Below, one piece after another: positions 35,757 through 50,965 of a DNA stretch of 64,000 nt; the stretch's first letter is position 1; every line of letters starts with the position of its first letter. The notes beneath the pieces were generated by a model that saw only the letters and a list, made by a program, of their open reading frames with translations, was not told where the DNA came from and ran no database searches. The stretch is from Motacilla alba alba (lineage: Eukaryota; Chordata; Aves; Passeriformes; Motacillidae): NCBI RefSeq assembly GCF_015832195.1, contig NC_052034.1, forward strand, positions 5,729,501-5,793,500. Direction: 5' to 3'. Position numbers and translations under genes: made by a program.

Positions 35757-35818
35757 TTCCTGGATGGATGGATGGATGGATGGATGGATGGATGGATGGA
35801 TGGATGGATGGATGGATG
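35757..35818. repeat. (GGAT)n microsatellite in RFFL intron 1
   Basis: About 15 uninterrupted GGAT units. Open frames here of the form GWMDGWMD, or IHPSIHPS on the other strand, are translations of the repeat and not genes. Confidence 0.97.
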
Positions 35819-38800
35819 TTACAGATGTGGCAGTCTGAGGGTCAGAACCAGAGAGTCCTGCCCTAAATCCTGTCAATTCCCTGCAAAGGAGCTGCTGTTC
35901 TGCACCCAAGGAGCTCCACAGCTACAAAGTGACAAATTAATGCCCAGATACAAGAGCACCCAGTGGAAAAAGCTACTTCTGTGTTGTGCTCCAGGGTTGG
36001 GAAAATACTTACAGTAACTTGGCTAATAACAGTGTGACAGCTTGGAAAACTTAATGACAGCATGGATTTCAGGAACGTCTTGAATAAAAGATGTGGACTT
36101 ACTGGCATAGCTGACATTACAGGCACTCCTGACAGCAGCATTACCCTTGGACAAGGTGCCTCTACTGCCTCACGGAGCCACAGAAACAACTGCTTGAGCT
36201 ACTGCAGCTGAGCTGGGTTTGGCAAACTGGAAGCTCTGTGGCAGGCACCCAACATTGACTGCTGGCAGCCAAAACCCACCTGCCCTAAATCCTAAGTGCA
36301 CATTGTGCCTGGAGCATCTGCCAGGGCAAAGGGAGAGGGAGTTTCATCAAGGGTGGAGACACAAGATCAAACAGTCTATCCTGGACCTGCAAACACATCC
36401 ACCCACGTGGCAATCAGCACCCTGGGAAGGGGCTGTTTCATCTTCTTTCTTCAGTTGCTTTAAGGAAAGCCAGAAGAAATGCAATAAATGGCAGGGAGGT
36501 GCTTCCCATGGACAAAGTGGTGCCACCACTCCACCATGCTCTGCTGGACTGCTTTTATTGATTTGATTATTTATTTTTCCAGTATGAAGCTGTGCATGCC
36601 ATGAGTCTCTTGACTGGATTTAAACAGGAGAGTGAAATTCATTTCATCACCAGTTCATTAACACATTCTACACAGCACCACGAGTTCTGTATTAATTTAA
36701 TTCTGAAGGAAATACCAGTGACGTCAAAGTTTTCCTCCCATACATAGTTGAAGACAGAATTCATAATGCAGGCCTCGATTCTTATACTTACCATCTTCAT
36801 TTAAAGAAAGTGTTTGAACTCAGGTTCTCACTCCATATGCAATATCACTGCCATAACCTTGCTAGCTGGAGGATCAGGGATCACAGCCTCCACACAGGAG
36901 TTATTACACATGCTGTTTGGATTTCATCAAAGGCTAGGCTGTGGCTGCAGAGGGAAACTGTGGTTTATGTTTGAATATAAAATCTGCCTTTATTTTCCTA
37001 AGGGTACAAACAACAAGGGACTAGAGCAAGCCAAGGAACATCTCAGAATCAGTGAGCTCCCAGCTCTGTATAATAAAGCTCTTGAGGACTGGGTCTGACT
37101 CCTTTTCGTGACTGCTCAGGAATTCAGCAGCTGGAATGCAGCAGCACCAAGGAGACACTTGAATCAAGGGATCAAAAGCAACTGAGCTCCCAGCTGATTC
37201 TACTCCCACTCGAGAAGAAACCACAGCAGCAAGTACTTCTGCTCCTGAGAGGCCTTTAACCACTGGAACAGCAGGGCTGATGACCCTCGAGGCTACTGCA
37301 GATGGAGCTGGGTGCCAAAAAGGGAGGGAGATGCAAGAGAGCAGCTCTGCCAGGGCCAGCTTCCCTGCAGTGCTGCTTGCTCATCAGCCCCAGCAGCTGC
37401 CCTCACACCTCCTCTGCTCACCACAATGAGCTGCTGCTCCATCAGCTCCCTGAACCACCCAGCTCCTCCCTGCCCCTCTTCCATCGAGAGACTCGCTCCT
37501 TTCCTGCCCCTTCAGAACCTGCAGGGAGCAGCTACAGATGCTCTACACCAACACAGACTTTGTGTCCTCCACAACTCCAGTAAGACAATGTTCAACACAA
37601 CACCAACCCTGGGATAATGCTGAGCACAAAATGACTCGGTCCTGCCACTTCCAGTAGCTTGAAGATCAAGGAAATTGTTCAGGAGGCCAGAAAGAGACAG
37701 TGTGGCTTTAAAATACTCATGTATTGATGGGTCTCTTTTAAAATTACTATTTTTGTTATTAATCCATGCTGTAGCCCCTGCAAAATGGATCAGAACTCAG
37801 TTTGATGAATGCTGTTTGAAATGGCTGAAGTATTTAATGAGTTAACCACCTTGGTGCCCCATTAATAGTGTTGCACAATTGCTCATTGTTACAATTTACT
37901 ATTTTTTTTTTTTATTTCAACAAACCTGCACTGATAAGAAATGCCGTGCTAAAATTAGTTCCACTAATGACCTACCACTTCCAAACTGAATTCATAGTAA
38001 GGTCAAAAAAAACCCAGTATTTGCTTGATAACAGAGCTATAGAATAATCTGCTCAAATGCCACTCATGCACAAATTATTATTTTTATCAGCCTTTGTTCC
38101 AGGCACAGACCTGAATTATGATAAATGGGAGCAGCCATATGTTGGGACAGCTGGAAAAGTCAGCAAATGAGCCACTTGCAGAAGGGACAAGGGAAGGAAG
38201 CAGGTTGCCAGTCTGAGCATGGCATTTGCAGGCACGGTGTCTCAACCAGTACAGAGCAGGAGAAAAGGAAGAGATGGGACACAAATCAGCCATAAGGAAT
38301 GTACATCTAATTTACTGTATAAAATAACTGGACTGAAACTGTCAGATTTTTATGTAGGGGTAGGAAAAAATATGTTTATGAGTAAAGATACTACTTCACC
38401 TGCCCAAGGTGACAGCATGCCCACCCTGAAAAAATGAGTAAATAAATACCAGCACTGGATCACAGCTAGAAACAGGAGTGTTCAGGTGGGGGAGACACAA
38501 GAAATCGTGTTATGGAAGGAGGAAACACTTTTTCCTTCTGTGCTGTGCCTTCCAAAAGCCTGGAGATATTTCCCATTTCTAATCATCTAAATATGCAACA
38601 AAGACAAATATTTAATTGCTCACCAGTCTGATCAGCAACTTTGATGCCAGTTTAACACTCTTCAGGTGAGGCCCTGGTCAGCTACAAAGGCAAGAGAGCT
38701 CAGGTCAGTCCGCACAGAGCAGGACATCCAGGACTTCCGTGTCCCTTTGGTTGTGATCCTGTGCATCCAGGAGTGCCCGGGCTGCTGGGCACATCAGGGG

Positions 38801-38879
38801 ATGCCCTCGAACAGCACCCACATCCTCATGTCCAGAGGCTGGCCAGAGCAGGCTGGCACTGGCACCCCATTCCAAACGC

Positions 38880-39130
38880 TGCCTACACCTTCCCCACGGG
38901 ACGCGCGCAGTCCCCGGCTGGGAGCGCGGCTTGGGCCCAGCGGCGATAATCCATCTTCAGCCCCTCCTCAACACAGCTGCACCTGTGCTTCTCCACCCCG
39001 GAGATGCCTCCAAAAGCCTCCTGTGCGTGTGTGGGCTCGGCAGATCCCAACAATCCAGGCAGGAGCAGAGCCCGGAGCGTGGCACACAGCTGGATTCGGC
39101 AGCGCCGCTGCCGCGAGCCCAAAGGAAGGG
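38880..39130. promoter_or_regulatory. Small CpG-rich patch in RFFL intron 1 (possible alternative promoter)
   Basis: Inside AT-moderate intronic DNA, CpGs cluster at about 38893-38945 ('acgcgcgcag', 'gagcgcgg', 'cagcggcg') and 39092-39118 ('gcagcgccgctgccgcgag'). On the minus strand a donor-like 'gggaag|gtgtag' follows. This could be an alternative RFFL first exon or an enhancer; the evidence is base composition only. Confidence 0.3.
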
Positions 39131-42100
39131 AACCTGGCCACGCACCAGCATTTTAATGAAGGAAGTGACATCCATTTACCACAGAGCAGAGAGTAAACAG
39201 GACAGCCCGCCGGGGCAGGCTGCAAGGCAGAGCAGGAAAAAGCTGGAATGGGGCCACAGGCGTTCGGCACAGCACACGCAGCTCTGCTGAAACGCCAGCG
39301 CCTTCAGCTGCTGCTGAGCCCAGAGGAGCACCAGAAATCACCTCCCACTCGCAGGGTACAGAGGAAGCCATCGTGCAGACAAAGCCCCTTTCATGCTGCT
39401 ATAACCTGGTCTACACTGAGCAGACCGTTGGCCAGGTAAGCCCTTGGAAAATTGGCTTAGCTGAGAGGAAAACTGCGAGTTCTTATATACATGACAAAAA
39501 TCCAGCAGGCATTCCAAGAACATTTTGCAGCTGTACCAGTGCTTTTCAGTACTGCCAGCAACACTTGATGATGTTCACGAGGTTTACAGACAGACTTCCA
39601 CCTGAAATCCCACCAGCACTGTTACAAGCACGAAGGAGCTCAGCTTCAAGCACCTCTTTGAAACTAGAGAGCAGCAATTCCCATTTGAAATGGAGAAAAT
39701 TGAGAAAATGGTTTTAGAAAGCTGTGGGATTTATAGAGCATTGCTCAGAAAGCTAATTCCAAAACAGACACCTTCTCACTTGACTCCCAGCTTTGCACCT
39801 GGAATTGCAAACTCAACTCTCGCCCACTTTCCCTCTCCTCTGTAACACAAGCATCACCAAATTTCCCCCATTTTAACACAAGAAGCTTGGACATCCTGTT
39901 TGTAAGAAACTAGATACCTAGGGTGAGTATTATTTTAATATAAATTGTTTATTTTGACCCAAAAGTTGCATTTTATATATTGAAAATATTTAGATAAAAA
40001 GTTCTTCATGCTATTAACTGTAATTAGGTTTCAATACATCTGCCAAGATGGAAAGTCAACTGCCTTTTTCTTTTGCAAGTCAGTGACACTCTCCCAGCAA
40101 GTTAGCAGAAACCAAAACAAAGTGGTTAATGAAATCATGTGATTTTAGAAAATTATTTTTCTTACCCAGTCTATCTCAACTCCTTAGTCCCATACCTGCT
40201 CCCAAGGGACATACTGTGACCTCGGGCTTATCTCCCTTCCACCCTCCTCTTATGCTGAACAACAATTCAAAGAGCTGCTGTGCTCTTTCACACTGGTTTG
40301 ATATTCATCAGCAAGGCTGAATTAAGTCAGTTGTAATTACAGCGTGAACCAAGCCAGGAGGAGAAGAAAGGACACTCTGGAGAAGCAAGATTCCAGAGTG
40401 CTGTTTTGTTACGATTCCCAGCATCCTGCATGGCTGGCTGTGTCTCTATCCTTAGTCTCACAGCCAAAAGTGCCACTGAAAGTGGAAGCTCTCCACCAAA
40501 ATGTCAGCAAGGAGCAGTCCAGGAATCCTAGACTATCCCCTCCCAACTCAACCAGTCCTTTTCATGATGGAGAAAAAGCTCCGTGCTGGATTTTCCTCTC
40601 CGTTCATTCCTTTCCTCACAGGTTTTCCTGGATTCAGCTGCACGGGTCACTGCTGAAACTGTAATTGCAATAGGCAGCAATAAATTCTCAGTGAAAACCT
40701 GAACATTTCAATAACTGTGCAGCTCCCCTAACCAGCCCTACTCCAGGAAGGGTCCATAACCAGATTCCATCTCAAAACCCACCCCAACCACTCTTCCACG
40801 ACAGCCAGGTGGCCACAGCTGGGGGAGGTTCCCTGGATCTGTGCCCACCTGGAAGTCAGAAAGAGGCTCCAAAGGCACAGCAGGAGCTTTTCAGGGAGTC
40901 TCCCTCCTCCTCTCCACACTACAAATACCTCTCTCTCTCTCTCAGCACATTTTACAATGCCCAGAATAGAACCTTGCTGAAAATAAGTTTCTGTTGCGCT
41001 GCAAAACACTGCTGTGGACCCAGTGACTTCAGTGTTTGGGTATTGCAAACAAACAGGAGCAGATCCACAGTTTAACCAGGGAACAGCTTGGATTCCCCTC
41101 TGCTGGAAGGCGATTTCACCACGGAGAAGGTAACCACTGGCAGATGGTTCAATGATACCCTTCTCCTAAATGGGGGAATTCAGGGAGCTGGAGAAAAAAG
41201 GGGAGGAGAAAGGATAAAAAATTGTATTTTCATCACATCTCAAGTTCCCTACTTCAGGTAAAAAGAGATCAAGCTATTTCTATTGGAATCCCTGGCACAA
41301 TTACACATCTTGTTTCATTATGACAACTGCAAAAATTACATATTCACCAACAGTTCAGCTTTGGAATGCAGCACAAGCATATGGGGCATTTGAAAGGAGA
41401 AGAGAGAGTGCATTATCTCAGATACAGCTCCTCAAACTCAGGACTGGACAAGACTAGCCAGAATTACATCAAATTTCCCCAAAACTGGGATTACAGTTGG
41501 CCCTAAAGCTCCACAGACTCTGGGCTATCACAGTGTCTCAGGCACCCAAAATTGAGAGTGTTTGCTGATAAATTACAACACCAGTTGGAAATCCTGGAAA
41601 TTACTTGTCACGCCAAGCTATGGGTTTATTTTTAACCAGTAAACTTCTAAATTTCACCCCTCCAAAATCAAAATATAGTCTCCAAACTCCTCACATGCCA
41701 AACCTACTCTTCTCTCCACCTTATTCCAGGAGCTGCTGGTAGAAAATGAACCTAAAGCCCATGGAATTTATACAAGTGGAAAAGTGTACGTGCAGTAGGA
41801 CTGGATGCACCACAGCTCTGTGCAGACTGGCAGGCAACCTCTAACCTATTTAACTGGAGCCTGAAAAAAGATAATTTTTATTTGGCTGGACTGAACAGAT
41901 CTGGATGTATATAACTGAGGCACATCATAACAAGTACAAACACTGCAGACTCATTTCATAGCTATGCCCATTCCAAATTAATCTGAATTCAAATCCAAAC
42001 TAGGTGCTGAAATAGAATAAAACGCAGCTGCAGATCTTCTCCTTCAGCACACACGTACACAGAGCAGCTCACACGTCACATCTGACACGGTGTGGGAAGC

Positions 42101-45100
42101 TCTGCCCTCCCAGGCTGCAGAAATACTTAGAAATTAGTCAGCAGTTAAAAAAAGGTCCAGGATGTCGAGTACAAACCTGAGGACTGGTTTTGTTCCTGAG
42201 ATAAAAGATAGCATGATAAAAAAGTGAGTTTGTTTATGGCTTAGTCACCTTATCTGTGGACAAGGGAAAATACCCCACTCTCATCTGAAGGAAGTGAATA
42301 CAGGTGGAACTTTGAGAGGGACTTTGAAGTTGTCCCTCTTAAAGCATTTCCATAAATATTATTCCTGTGCCAACCTCCATTTAGCACGGAAGCATTTGAA
42401 ATCCAGAACTGCTTACATGCAGCCCAGGAGCAGAGCCTGAAAACTGAAGGAAAGTTCGAGCCTCAGCACCCAGTGTGTGCCAGCAGGACAAGCATGAACT
42501 CTCTACAGCATTCAAGGGACAGATGTTGTGGAAAAGTCCATTTCCAACCATCTGCAGTGTTTGTTTCTAGGGCTGGAGGGTTCTACATGGGCTCCTCCAC
42601 CACCATCCTTGTTCGGCTGCTGTGCCTCTCTCCCTCCAGCCTCAGTCTCTGCAGGAACACTAAGGACGCAGAAATCCCAAACAAAGCAGCCTGAAATCTG
42701 CCTTTATTCAAACAGAAACATGAACAAACCCAACAGCCAGCTGGTCCCGTGGTTTTGGTTGCTGAGTTGTGGGGGCACATCCTGAGGAGATTCTAAAAGA
42801 GCTCACACAGGGGCTCACAAACCATTCAAGTAAACATTTGTCTCTGGGAACTAAAGCCATGATCCAAAAAAAGGTAATTTTACTTCTTTAAGCGTTTTAA
42901 TCACCCGTGAGCAGCGCCAACAGAGGCAGGAGGGGCATCCTTGGAGGGCAGAGCTCACCTAAAGCCACCCAGTTCATGGGATCAAACAAAGTGCTGAACG
43001 TGGAACCCCAGGGGATCCAAGGCAGAGCACGTGTTTTCACAGAAGCCTGAGAGGACAGCAGGTAAGGACAGCTTCAGCCAGGGACCCACATCTCCTGGAT
43101 TCCCTACCTTGGTCACACAGGGGAGATTTCCCATATATGGCCCAAGCCAGCAGGGTCACATTTCAGTGCAGGCTTCTGGCAAGCCCAGACATTCAGACAT
43201 CGTGAGTCAGTGCTCCAGAAATCACTGGAGTTTGGAAACCAATAAATCTACTTCGTTTTGGTTGGGTTTTTTAATTCACTTTCTATTGGGGTTTTTTCTT
43301 CAACCTCTGCAGTACACAGGCACCGTCACATTTTCATTTTGCTTCTCTGTAACTGGCAGGAGCATTTCTTTCCATTCTGGGGGTTTTTTGTTTTGTAAAA
43401 TGACAGACAACATTTTCATATTAGACTAAATCCTGATGTTGGGGCAGGAAGAATAAAACCAGACCAACTATCATGGAGGCTGGGAACACAGTAAGCTGTC
43501 TTGTACTCTCACACAGCCCTCTAACAAGAAAGAATACTTATTTTTTAAATAAGACCTCAAAACATCTTCTGTCCTCAGACCCCAAACAAACAACAACTTA
43601 TCTGACATTTCAGCACAACCAGACAGGACTGCTGCCAGTAAGAAGCTCCCTGTGACACAATCTTTTCCACCGCTGACCTGATAACATCAGCACGACCTTT
43701 CTTCTCTTTTAAACTCAACTTTTCTCAGTTCAGTAGTTCAGCAGAAACTGACCCGTTTTTGATTACACAAACAAAATCACACACCGCATATTCCTACTAA
43801 AAAAAATTAAACTCCGAATTTCAAAAAAATATCATTGAGTAGTTATTTTCAGATTAGTAATGAAATAAATAATGTGGGACAATTCAGGGTGAGGAGTTTT
43901 AGTTTCAGTTTCCAGCTCTGTGAGTCTGGGCCAGTTCTCTGTGCTTGAGTTTTCCATAAGCAAAATACAGATAATGCCCCACCAGGGAATGGAATCAATA
44001 TTTCATTTCTTTAAAGCAGTACTGTATTCATCATGAAATTAAATACTTTCAGAGAACTACAGAGCTCATAGAAGTGAGGCATTTAAGGGAAGAAATGTGA
44101 GTGAACAACCTTCTTGCAATTCTCAGAGCATCCTGACAATTTTACAACACAGAATATAAAAAAAAAACCACCAGGACAAAACAAGATGATTTTGAGGCCA
44201 AAGTCATGTTTGACACAAAGTGCAAAGGACAATGCAAGTCCTGTTCATTTTTTTTGTGGCTTTTTTTTTGTTTGAACTCTTTCCCAGTTCACAACGAAAA
44301 TTATGGCCAACATGCAGAATAAAGAAGCTCGTTTTTACTTAAAGGGGCATTTCAACTTAAAAATAAAAGTTTTACTGACAAATGTGGCCTTTTAATAAAA
44401 ACACTACAAAACAAAAAAGACAAACGTTCGTGGGATTTAAGACAAGGTGTGAAGGAGAAGCATGCTGTCAAACTGCAGGGTACGAAAACATCAGGGATTT
44501 CAGATCTCAAATCTTTTGTACATGTTGTAAAAAAAAACTTTTCCTTAGGAGTTTAGGTTCTGTCAATCCATTTAGACTGTTTCCTCCAATATCAAGGATT
44601 AAGGCTGATCAGCCAAGCACACAGTGGACATATTTTCTTCATATTTTCTTCCTTTTCTTCACATTTTCTTCCATTAGGGGAATTTTTAGGAAATACCACC
44701 ATGTATTAGATTTAATGTCAAGCCTGCATCTCTTATTCCTGCCAGAGCACTCAAGTTTTAGCTCATGCTATTAAGAGCCACTTCCAGAAGTACAAAAGCA
44801 AGCTCAGGCCTCCAGAACAATGTCCTACCAAGGGAGTTTGGCTTTGGGCAGAGCAGCACTGAGGGGGACAGGCCTCATTCCAAGAATGATCATCTTACTT
44901 CCCTCAGACAAAGTAAAGCCTTTCATGACCCAGGCTGGGCTCTGGCCTACATTCTGTTGGATGAAAAGGCTTCATTATATGCAGTTGAACACATTGTTTG
45001 AAAACCTGACAGAAATGGCCTTTACTGCAGAAGAGCTGAACAAACTGAAATCATGCAATGCTAGGGGTTCCACGGGACCAAAATGGCAAAAGTGCATTAA

Positions 45101-48100
45101 ATGTGTTGTGTGTTCTCTCTAAAACACACACACTTGAAACCCTGAAATGGATTTTCACCCATGGCAGAGTTCAGAGATGGTATCAGATAAGGTTATTTGC
45201 AGATTTAAGGTGCCTCTGAGGGCAGATAAAAAGAAATGCTGCAAGTGTTTTGTTCCTAAGTGTGTTATTTTGCCATACACAAGCAGTCATTTACAGGTGC
45301 TCTGAATTCCAGCTGCACTCTCCCTGCACACCTTGTAGGCATTCCAAGTTGCTCCTGAAGCCTGGCAGCGAGCTGAACAACATATTTCAGTTCTTTCCAG
45401 GAATTCCTTCACTCAGAACGAGGAAAGAATTCCTTAGGTATTTCCATTGCAAAAATCTGTCTGTGATCTGTATTCAGGTCAAAGGGGCAAGTAACAAATA
45501 GTATAAATAACAGCAGGAATAGAAAAGTAGATTGCCAAAAAGGACACTGATGGTTCGGGCTTTATTTTTATTAAATTCATATTTCAACTCCCTCTTGTTT
45601 CTCTTCTACATAAGAGACAAAATCTTGCTCCTCCTACCCCAGAGCCCTCTGCACAAGAAGATGCACAGTGCCAGATCAGGTCTGATGAGCTGCCAGGGAA
45701 TGCCATGGTCCCCTGCAACAACTGATCAGCCTTTCCATTGGAGAGACACGAGGCACGGGCGATGCAGTATCAGCCTCTGTCTGCCTGGCAGGAACCTGGG
45801 CCCCGAGCTCCAGGAGCATGAAACAGCCCCCACAGAAAAACCAGCTGAGAGTTCCACTCTTTGCATTACACAGTCAAAGGGGACTTGGAAATCTACATTT
45901 TCCTTGGAATCTGAAAAATAAACTGTTTCCCAACTCTCCTGCAATGCTTGTGCAAGGGCCTCAGGACAGGCAGGGATCTGGCCAGCTGTGCCACCAGCCA
46001 CAGAAGCTGCATTTTAGAACTCGCCCTTCTCTGGAACAATTGGAACTTTCTCCAGGCTGCAGTCTGCACACAGAGCTCAGTGTTTCCCTGCAAGCACACA
46101 ACAGCTCCATTATTGTTTAACTACCAAAAACCAGCTCCAACAATCTATCAAGCTTGACATTCTATCCATCTCTGCTGCTAGGCCAGACTGCTGGGCATAC
46201 ATATAGGGAGAGGCTCATGGATTCAGCAAGAAAAAAGTTATTTTGTTAATCCAAACAGAGATTTCCCTTCTTTTAACCATTAACTTCTCATTTTAAAAAC
46301 CATTCAGGAACAGAGGCCTGTTTTTCCTCAGATTATCAAATTCAAGTGTCTATAAAGAAATCTATTCCAGCAGATGAATAAAAGCTCCTTTTTAAGATAC
46401 ATCTAAAACTCAAAGGCAATCCCACAGGGAAGGAGCTGCTCCCTGCCTCAGAGCTGCAGCACCAGTTGTGCTTCCAGCCTGGCCACGATTATTTAACCAG
46501 ACTACAGCAGAGCATGAAGCTGCTGCTTATCACCCCCCGTGCCAGGGACAGCACTGCTGGGCAGCTTTCCAAGTAATCGTGGCCCAGGCAAAGTCCTGGG
46601 AAGCACCAACACTTCCATGGAAGCAACCTTATTAATGCATGATGCAACCCCGTGGAGCATGACCTCAAACACAGGAACTGCTCATGTGAGCGATGCCAGC
46701 AAGCCAAGTCTCGGGGGGAAGGACACCTGGCAGCCATCCTCTGGTGCCAGCAGTCATTTTGCTCTGAGCAAGCTATTTTGACATCAACAAAAAGGAGCAT
46801 CACGTCAGTTTCGGTCTGGAATTCTGTGGGATGCAGTTCCTGACTCATCTGGGCAAAAGCCAAAGCTATAAAAACTCAAGTGGTGTGGATTCAGTGATGC
46901 CACTTGTGACACTGCAATTTGAAGTCACCCATGTGTATATATAGAATATATAATGCCCAAAGGAACCATCCTTCTTGCAGCAGAGGTTACCATGCAACAA
47001 GCTACTCCCAAAAGACAGTATTTTAAATTTAAATTATATTTAATGAGTTTCAAATCTCACTTAACATCAGCCTAAACGAAAAGATTCAAAGCATATGCTC
47101 CTTAAGTATATTCTTATAAGCACATCCCACAACCTTCTGAGTATAAATAAAAAGGTGGCAGCATTTAAAAAAGCTGATGTTTAATGAATATTTTAGTCTC
47201 CACCAAAATAAAATGTGGAAATTCCTATTCTAAGACTATTTGGCAGAGGAGCCAGAGGACATTAGAGAAAGAAGCCTGGTTAATATTTTTGAGTAAACTG
47301 AAAACCTCAAGAGCAATTAATTTGAAGAAGCTGTAGATTTTACAGACACTGAGAAGAATTAACAGCATCTCAGAACAACAATTCTTTCTGCAGAAAGTCC
47401 CTCTTGGGAGCATAAGTTTAACAAGCCAACAAGGCCTTTCAGAGGTTAGAATGAGCCATCTCCATTCTGAGGAAACCAGCTGAGAAAGAAGGAAAAAACC
47501 TAAGACAAAATCTGAATTCTTGATTTGACTGTCATACTCTTGGTTTCTTAAAGAAGAGGGTAATTTTTCAACCTTGCAATGTTGTTTGAACTCTAAATAA
47601 TCAACTTTAGAGGCACCTACCAGCAGGGGGTTAGAAACCTTTGCATGCAGGTGAGTCCTGGTCCTGACATCAGCCCAGCAGTGACACAACTGGATTGTCC
47701 CCACCTGTGAAACAGAGATTCACTCACTCACCCCTGCAAAGCATTTCCTGCTCCCTGAATGCCAGCTCAGGGAATTCCCACTCCCAGCCCCTGGCTTCTG
47801 TAAGGACAGTCCCCGGGAAGGGCAGGAAAGCAGGATGGGAAACCACAGAGAGGGACTGTCAGGGATAATGACTGGAATCACGCTGGGGACAGGAGCCAGG
47901 CTGGAATCACAGTGGGCAGTCAGGGTGGGCTGGGGAGCATCTGCACCAGGTAAATCCATGGAGGTGCAGAGCACAAGGCACAGGCAGTGAACAGCAGCAC
48001 CAGAGACCTCAGCAGGCTCTGGCTGCACCCCTTGCAGAGCTCAGTCCAGACTCCAGCATCCAGGTAAAGCTGGCTTATGTCTGTAGTCTGAACCGATTTC

Positions 48101-48319
48101 TCTGAACTGCCAGGTAGCCAGAGATCCTCTCCTGCTGCCCAGCAGCAGGTCCACACAGCTGTGTCCAAAAAGGGCCACACGCACACGCTTTTCTGCAGCT
48201 CACGCCACCCTGCTGCCCACAGCGTGTTTCATTGAGCACAAGTACTCGGTTCCATGGATTTTGATTTCTTACCTTCAGATCAGGACTGGGCAGAAAGTTT
48301 AGAGAAAAAATGGAAGCAG

Positions 48320-48387
48320 AGGATCTTTAATTAGGTGTTCTTGAAGGTCCTTCCAACCCAATCCACTCTGTGATCCCATATCCTATG
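48320..48387 (+). mobile_element. CR1 LINE 3' tail
   Basis: 'gttcttgaaggtccttccaaccc' followed by 'ccactctgtgatcccat' is the end of a CR1 element; only about 70 bp remain. Confidence 0.8.
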
Positions 48388-50965
48388 AAAACCCCCTAGA
48401 AGGGACAGCAAAGCAGCCCAACCCTAATTAAACACCATTTTTCCTACAGTGACACCACCACAGCCTAGGTGAGGAGAGCATTTTACCCAGGCAGACCTGA
48501 GGACACAAACTGCAGTGCTGGGTCACACGCAGCCTGGCTGGCCCAGGAGAGGCACACAGAGCAGACACACCACGGAAATCTGCTTCCGCCCCTCCAGGCA
48601 GAAACTGGTTCAAAGTGCAAGCTGCAGGTTTAATGACAGCACTGCCCGCTCAGCTCAGCCCAGGCTGCAGCCCAGCTGAGGAGTTCACAATCTCAGCTGT
48701 CACTAACAACAAACCGGGGTACAAAGTTGCACAAGAAGTGAAAATTACACTGTTTAACAAACAAACAAAACAACACAAACCCACGCTAGAGTCAACAGTG
48801 AACAGAAAGCTGAAGCTGTGAAGAAGACAGATTTCAGACATGAACTCAACTAGTGACCACTAACCTCCCAAAAACTCACACATACAATTCCTTTGTGCCC
48901 TCAGTGCAGAGCAGTGCAGTCAGCTCTCATTTTAGGAGCCAAATCACATGGTACCTGCCAGGGAGGAAGACTGAGCCTCACTGGAAGCCATCCTGCTTTT
49001 TCTACCCTACAATTAAACACAATACTTATGTGATGGCTTCAAAACTATCCCAATTCAGCAGAAACTTGAGCAATTAAGCATTAACCCATGAGCACCGCTG
49101 CCAAGGCAATCAGCCTTTAATTAAAAGCCCAGTTGGTTCAGCTGAGTGGACGTGCAGGCACAGAGAGCTGCAGCTGGGCAAGCCTGCTCCAGGACTCCCA
49201 GCCCCAGTGGGAAACACAGCAGCCAAAGGCGATTGCTTTGGTTCATCAGACCCAGTTGTGCTACCAAAACCAACCGTGATTACAGAGCAGCACTGCAAAT
49301 GCCCCTCTCCATCACTGTGGGCACAAAGGAGTTAAGGAGACTCAGTGTTTGGTGGGTGGAGGTAGGTTAACCAAGGATCTGGAATTGTAGGAAACATTTA
49401 AAGCTCATCACAGCTTTCTGCTTCACTCCCCAGCTCTGGAAAAATGAGGGAGCGGTGGGAAAACAAAGGATTAAAACTCCTTTTGTTTATGCAATCATGC
49501 ACATGCCTTCATGATCACCTATCTTAAAATCTGAGCTTTGAAGCGTTGAGATACAACCCAGCAGAGTGGAAACACAATAAAACACCAACTTAAAATGCAC
49601 CCATCATCTCCCATCCCATGATACGGAGAGCCAAAAAAGCTCCTTGAAGATCTACCAAGCTCTTCACCAGCCCCACAGGATGTTAGAAAGGACAGAAAAG
49701 TGCCCCAGGTCCCTGCGCTGCTGAGGAGCAGCTCTCCCAACCCAACATCTGAGCTTACGTCCTGTGCTCCCCACAGAAGACACGCTGTGTGTCAGAGAGA
49801 GGAAGTGAGCTCAGCTGAAACACACAAATAAACCCCTTCTGTCTCAGCCAATTAAACATTACCCTGAGCACACTTAATCCAAGAAGCATAAAATTAAACC
49901 CTTCCTATCTGCCTTTAATGCTTGACTAAGCAGGCCCAGCTGGCCTGGCAGCGCTGGAAAACACCTGAGTTTTTTTTCTGGAGTGCAACTGCTGCTTTGT
50001 CACAGGCTGAAACACCGAGCCTGCCCATCCCCAGCCTTTCCACCTGGGCAGATGCAGGCAGGACTCTGCTCTCGCTGCAGAGCTGACATTTATTAACCTG
50101 CAGACACCAAAATACTGCTCAGAAACCCGAGGATGAGTCAATACTTTCCCCACAGGAAACACCTTGACCTGCTTACAGGAACAAACTGCTCGGAAGGACG
50201 CTCGAGGACTTTTATTTTCCCAACAACTTTTGCTTTCCGCAGCAAAGGAAGGACTTGCTCAGCTTTCACTTTGCAGCACGCCCCCAATTTTGAGCAGGGA
50301 AGGAAATTTTTTAGGTCCTTAACACCAAATTACACTTTGGACATGCTAAAATGCAAAGAGACAACAATTTAAGCAGAGAGCTCTACAGAAGGCTGGTGCT
50401 TATCCAGAACTCCTCAGCTCTCAGAGCAATTTGAGCAGAATAACCTACTGAACCCCAGAGGCCCTTTGGGAGCAGAACTCAGAGAGGGAAGAGTTACTGA
50501 TCACCACTCTTAAACATGAAAAAAGAGGCTGCACCAGGGTCCCACTCCCCCTCATTAGGGAAACCCTGTGAGGGAACCCTTTGACCCCATCTCCCCAGAA
50601 CAAAACCCAGGTGCTGCAGCTGCTCCAAGCCCCATTCCCTGTGCCCCCCAAGTCCTGGCAGCCCCTGTGCCCTCTGTCCCTCTACAACACCCCAATCCAG
50701 AGCCATCACAGCTCCCGGCTAACCCTCAGTGACAGCTCCACGGCCTCATGGACCCCACATTCACCTGCCCCCCTCCCCTTCCCCACCCACCCTCCTCTAC
50801 CCTGGCAGCCCCACACCCCAAACCCTCACACCAACCCCCAACCCCGGCAGCGTCCTCACTGCCCCACACCCCAAAACCCCGCCAGCTTCTCCGAAACCCT
50901 CAAACCCTCCCCCCAAAGGCCCACACACGTCCCCAAACCTGCCAGCCCCCTGTGCACCCCAGCGC

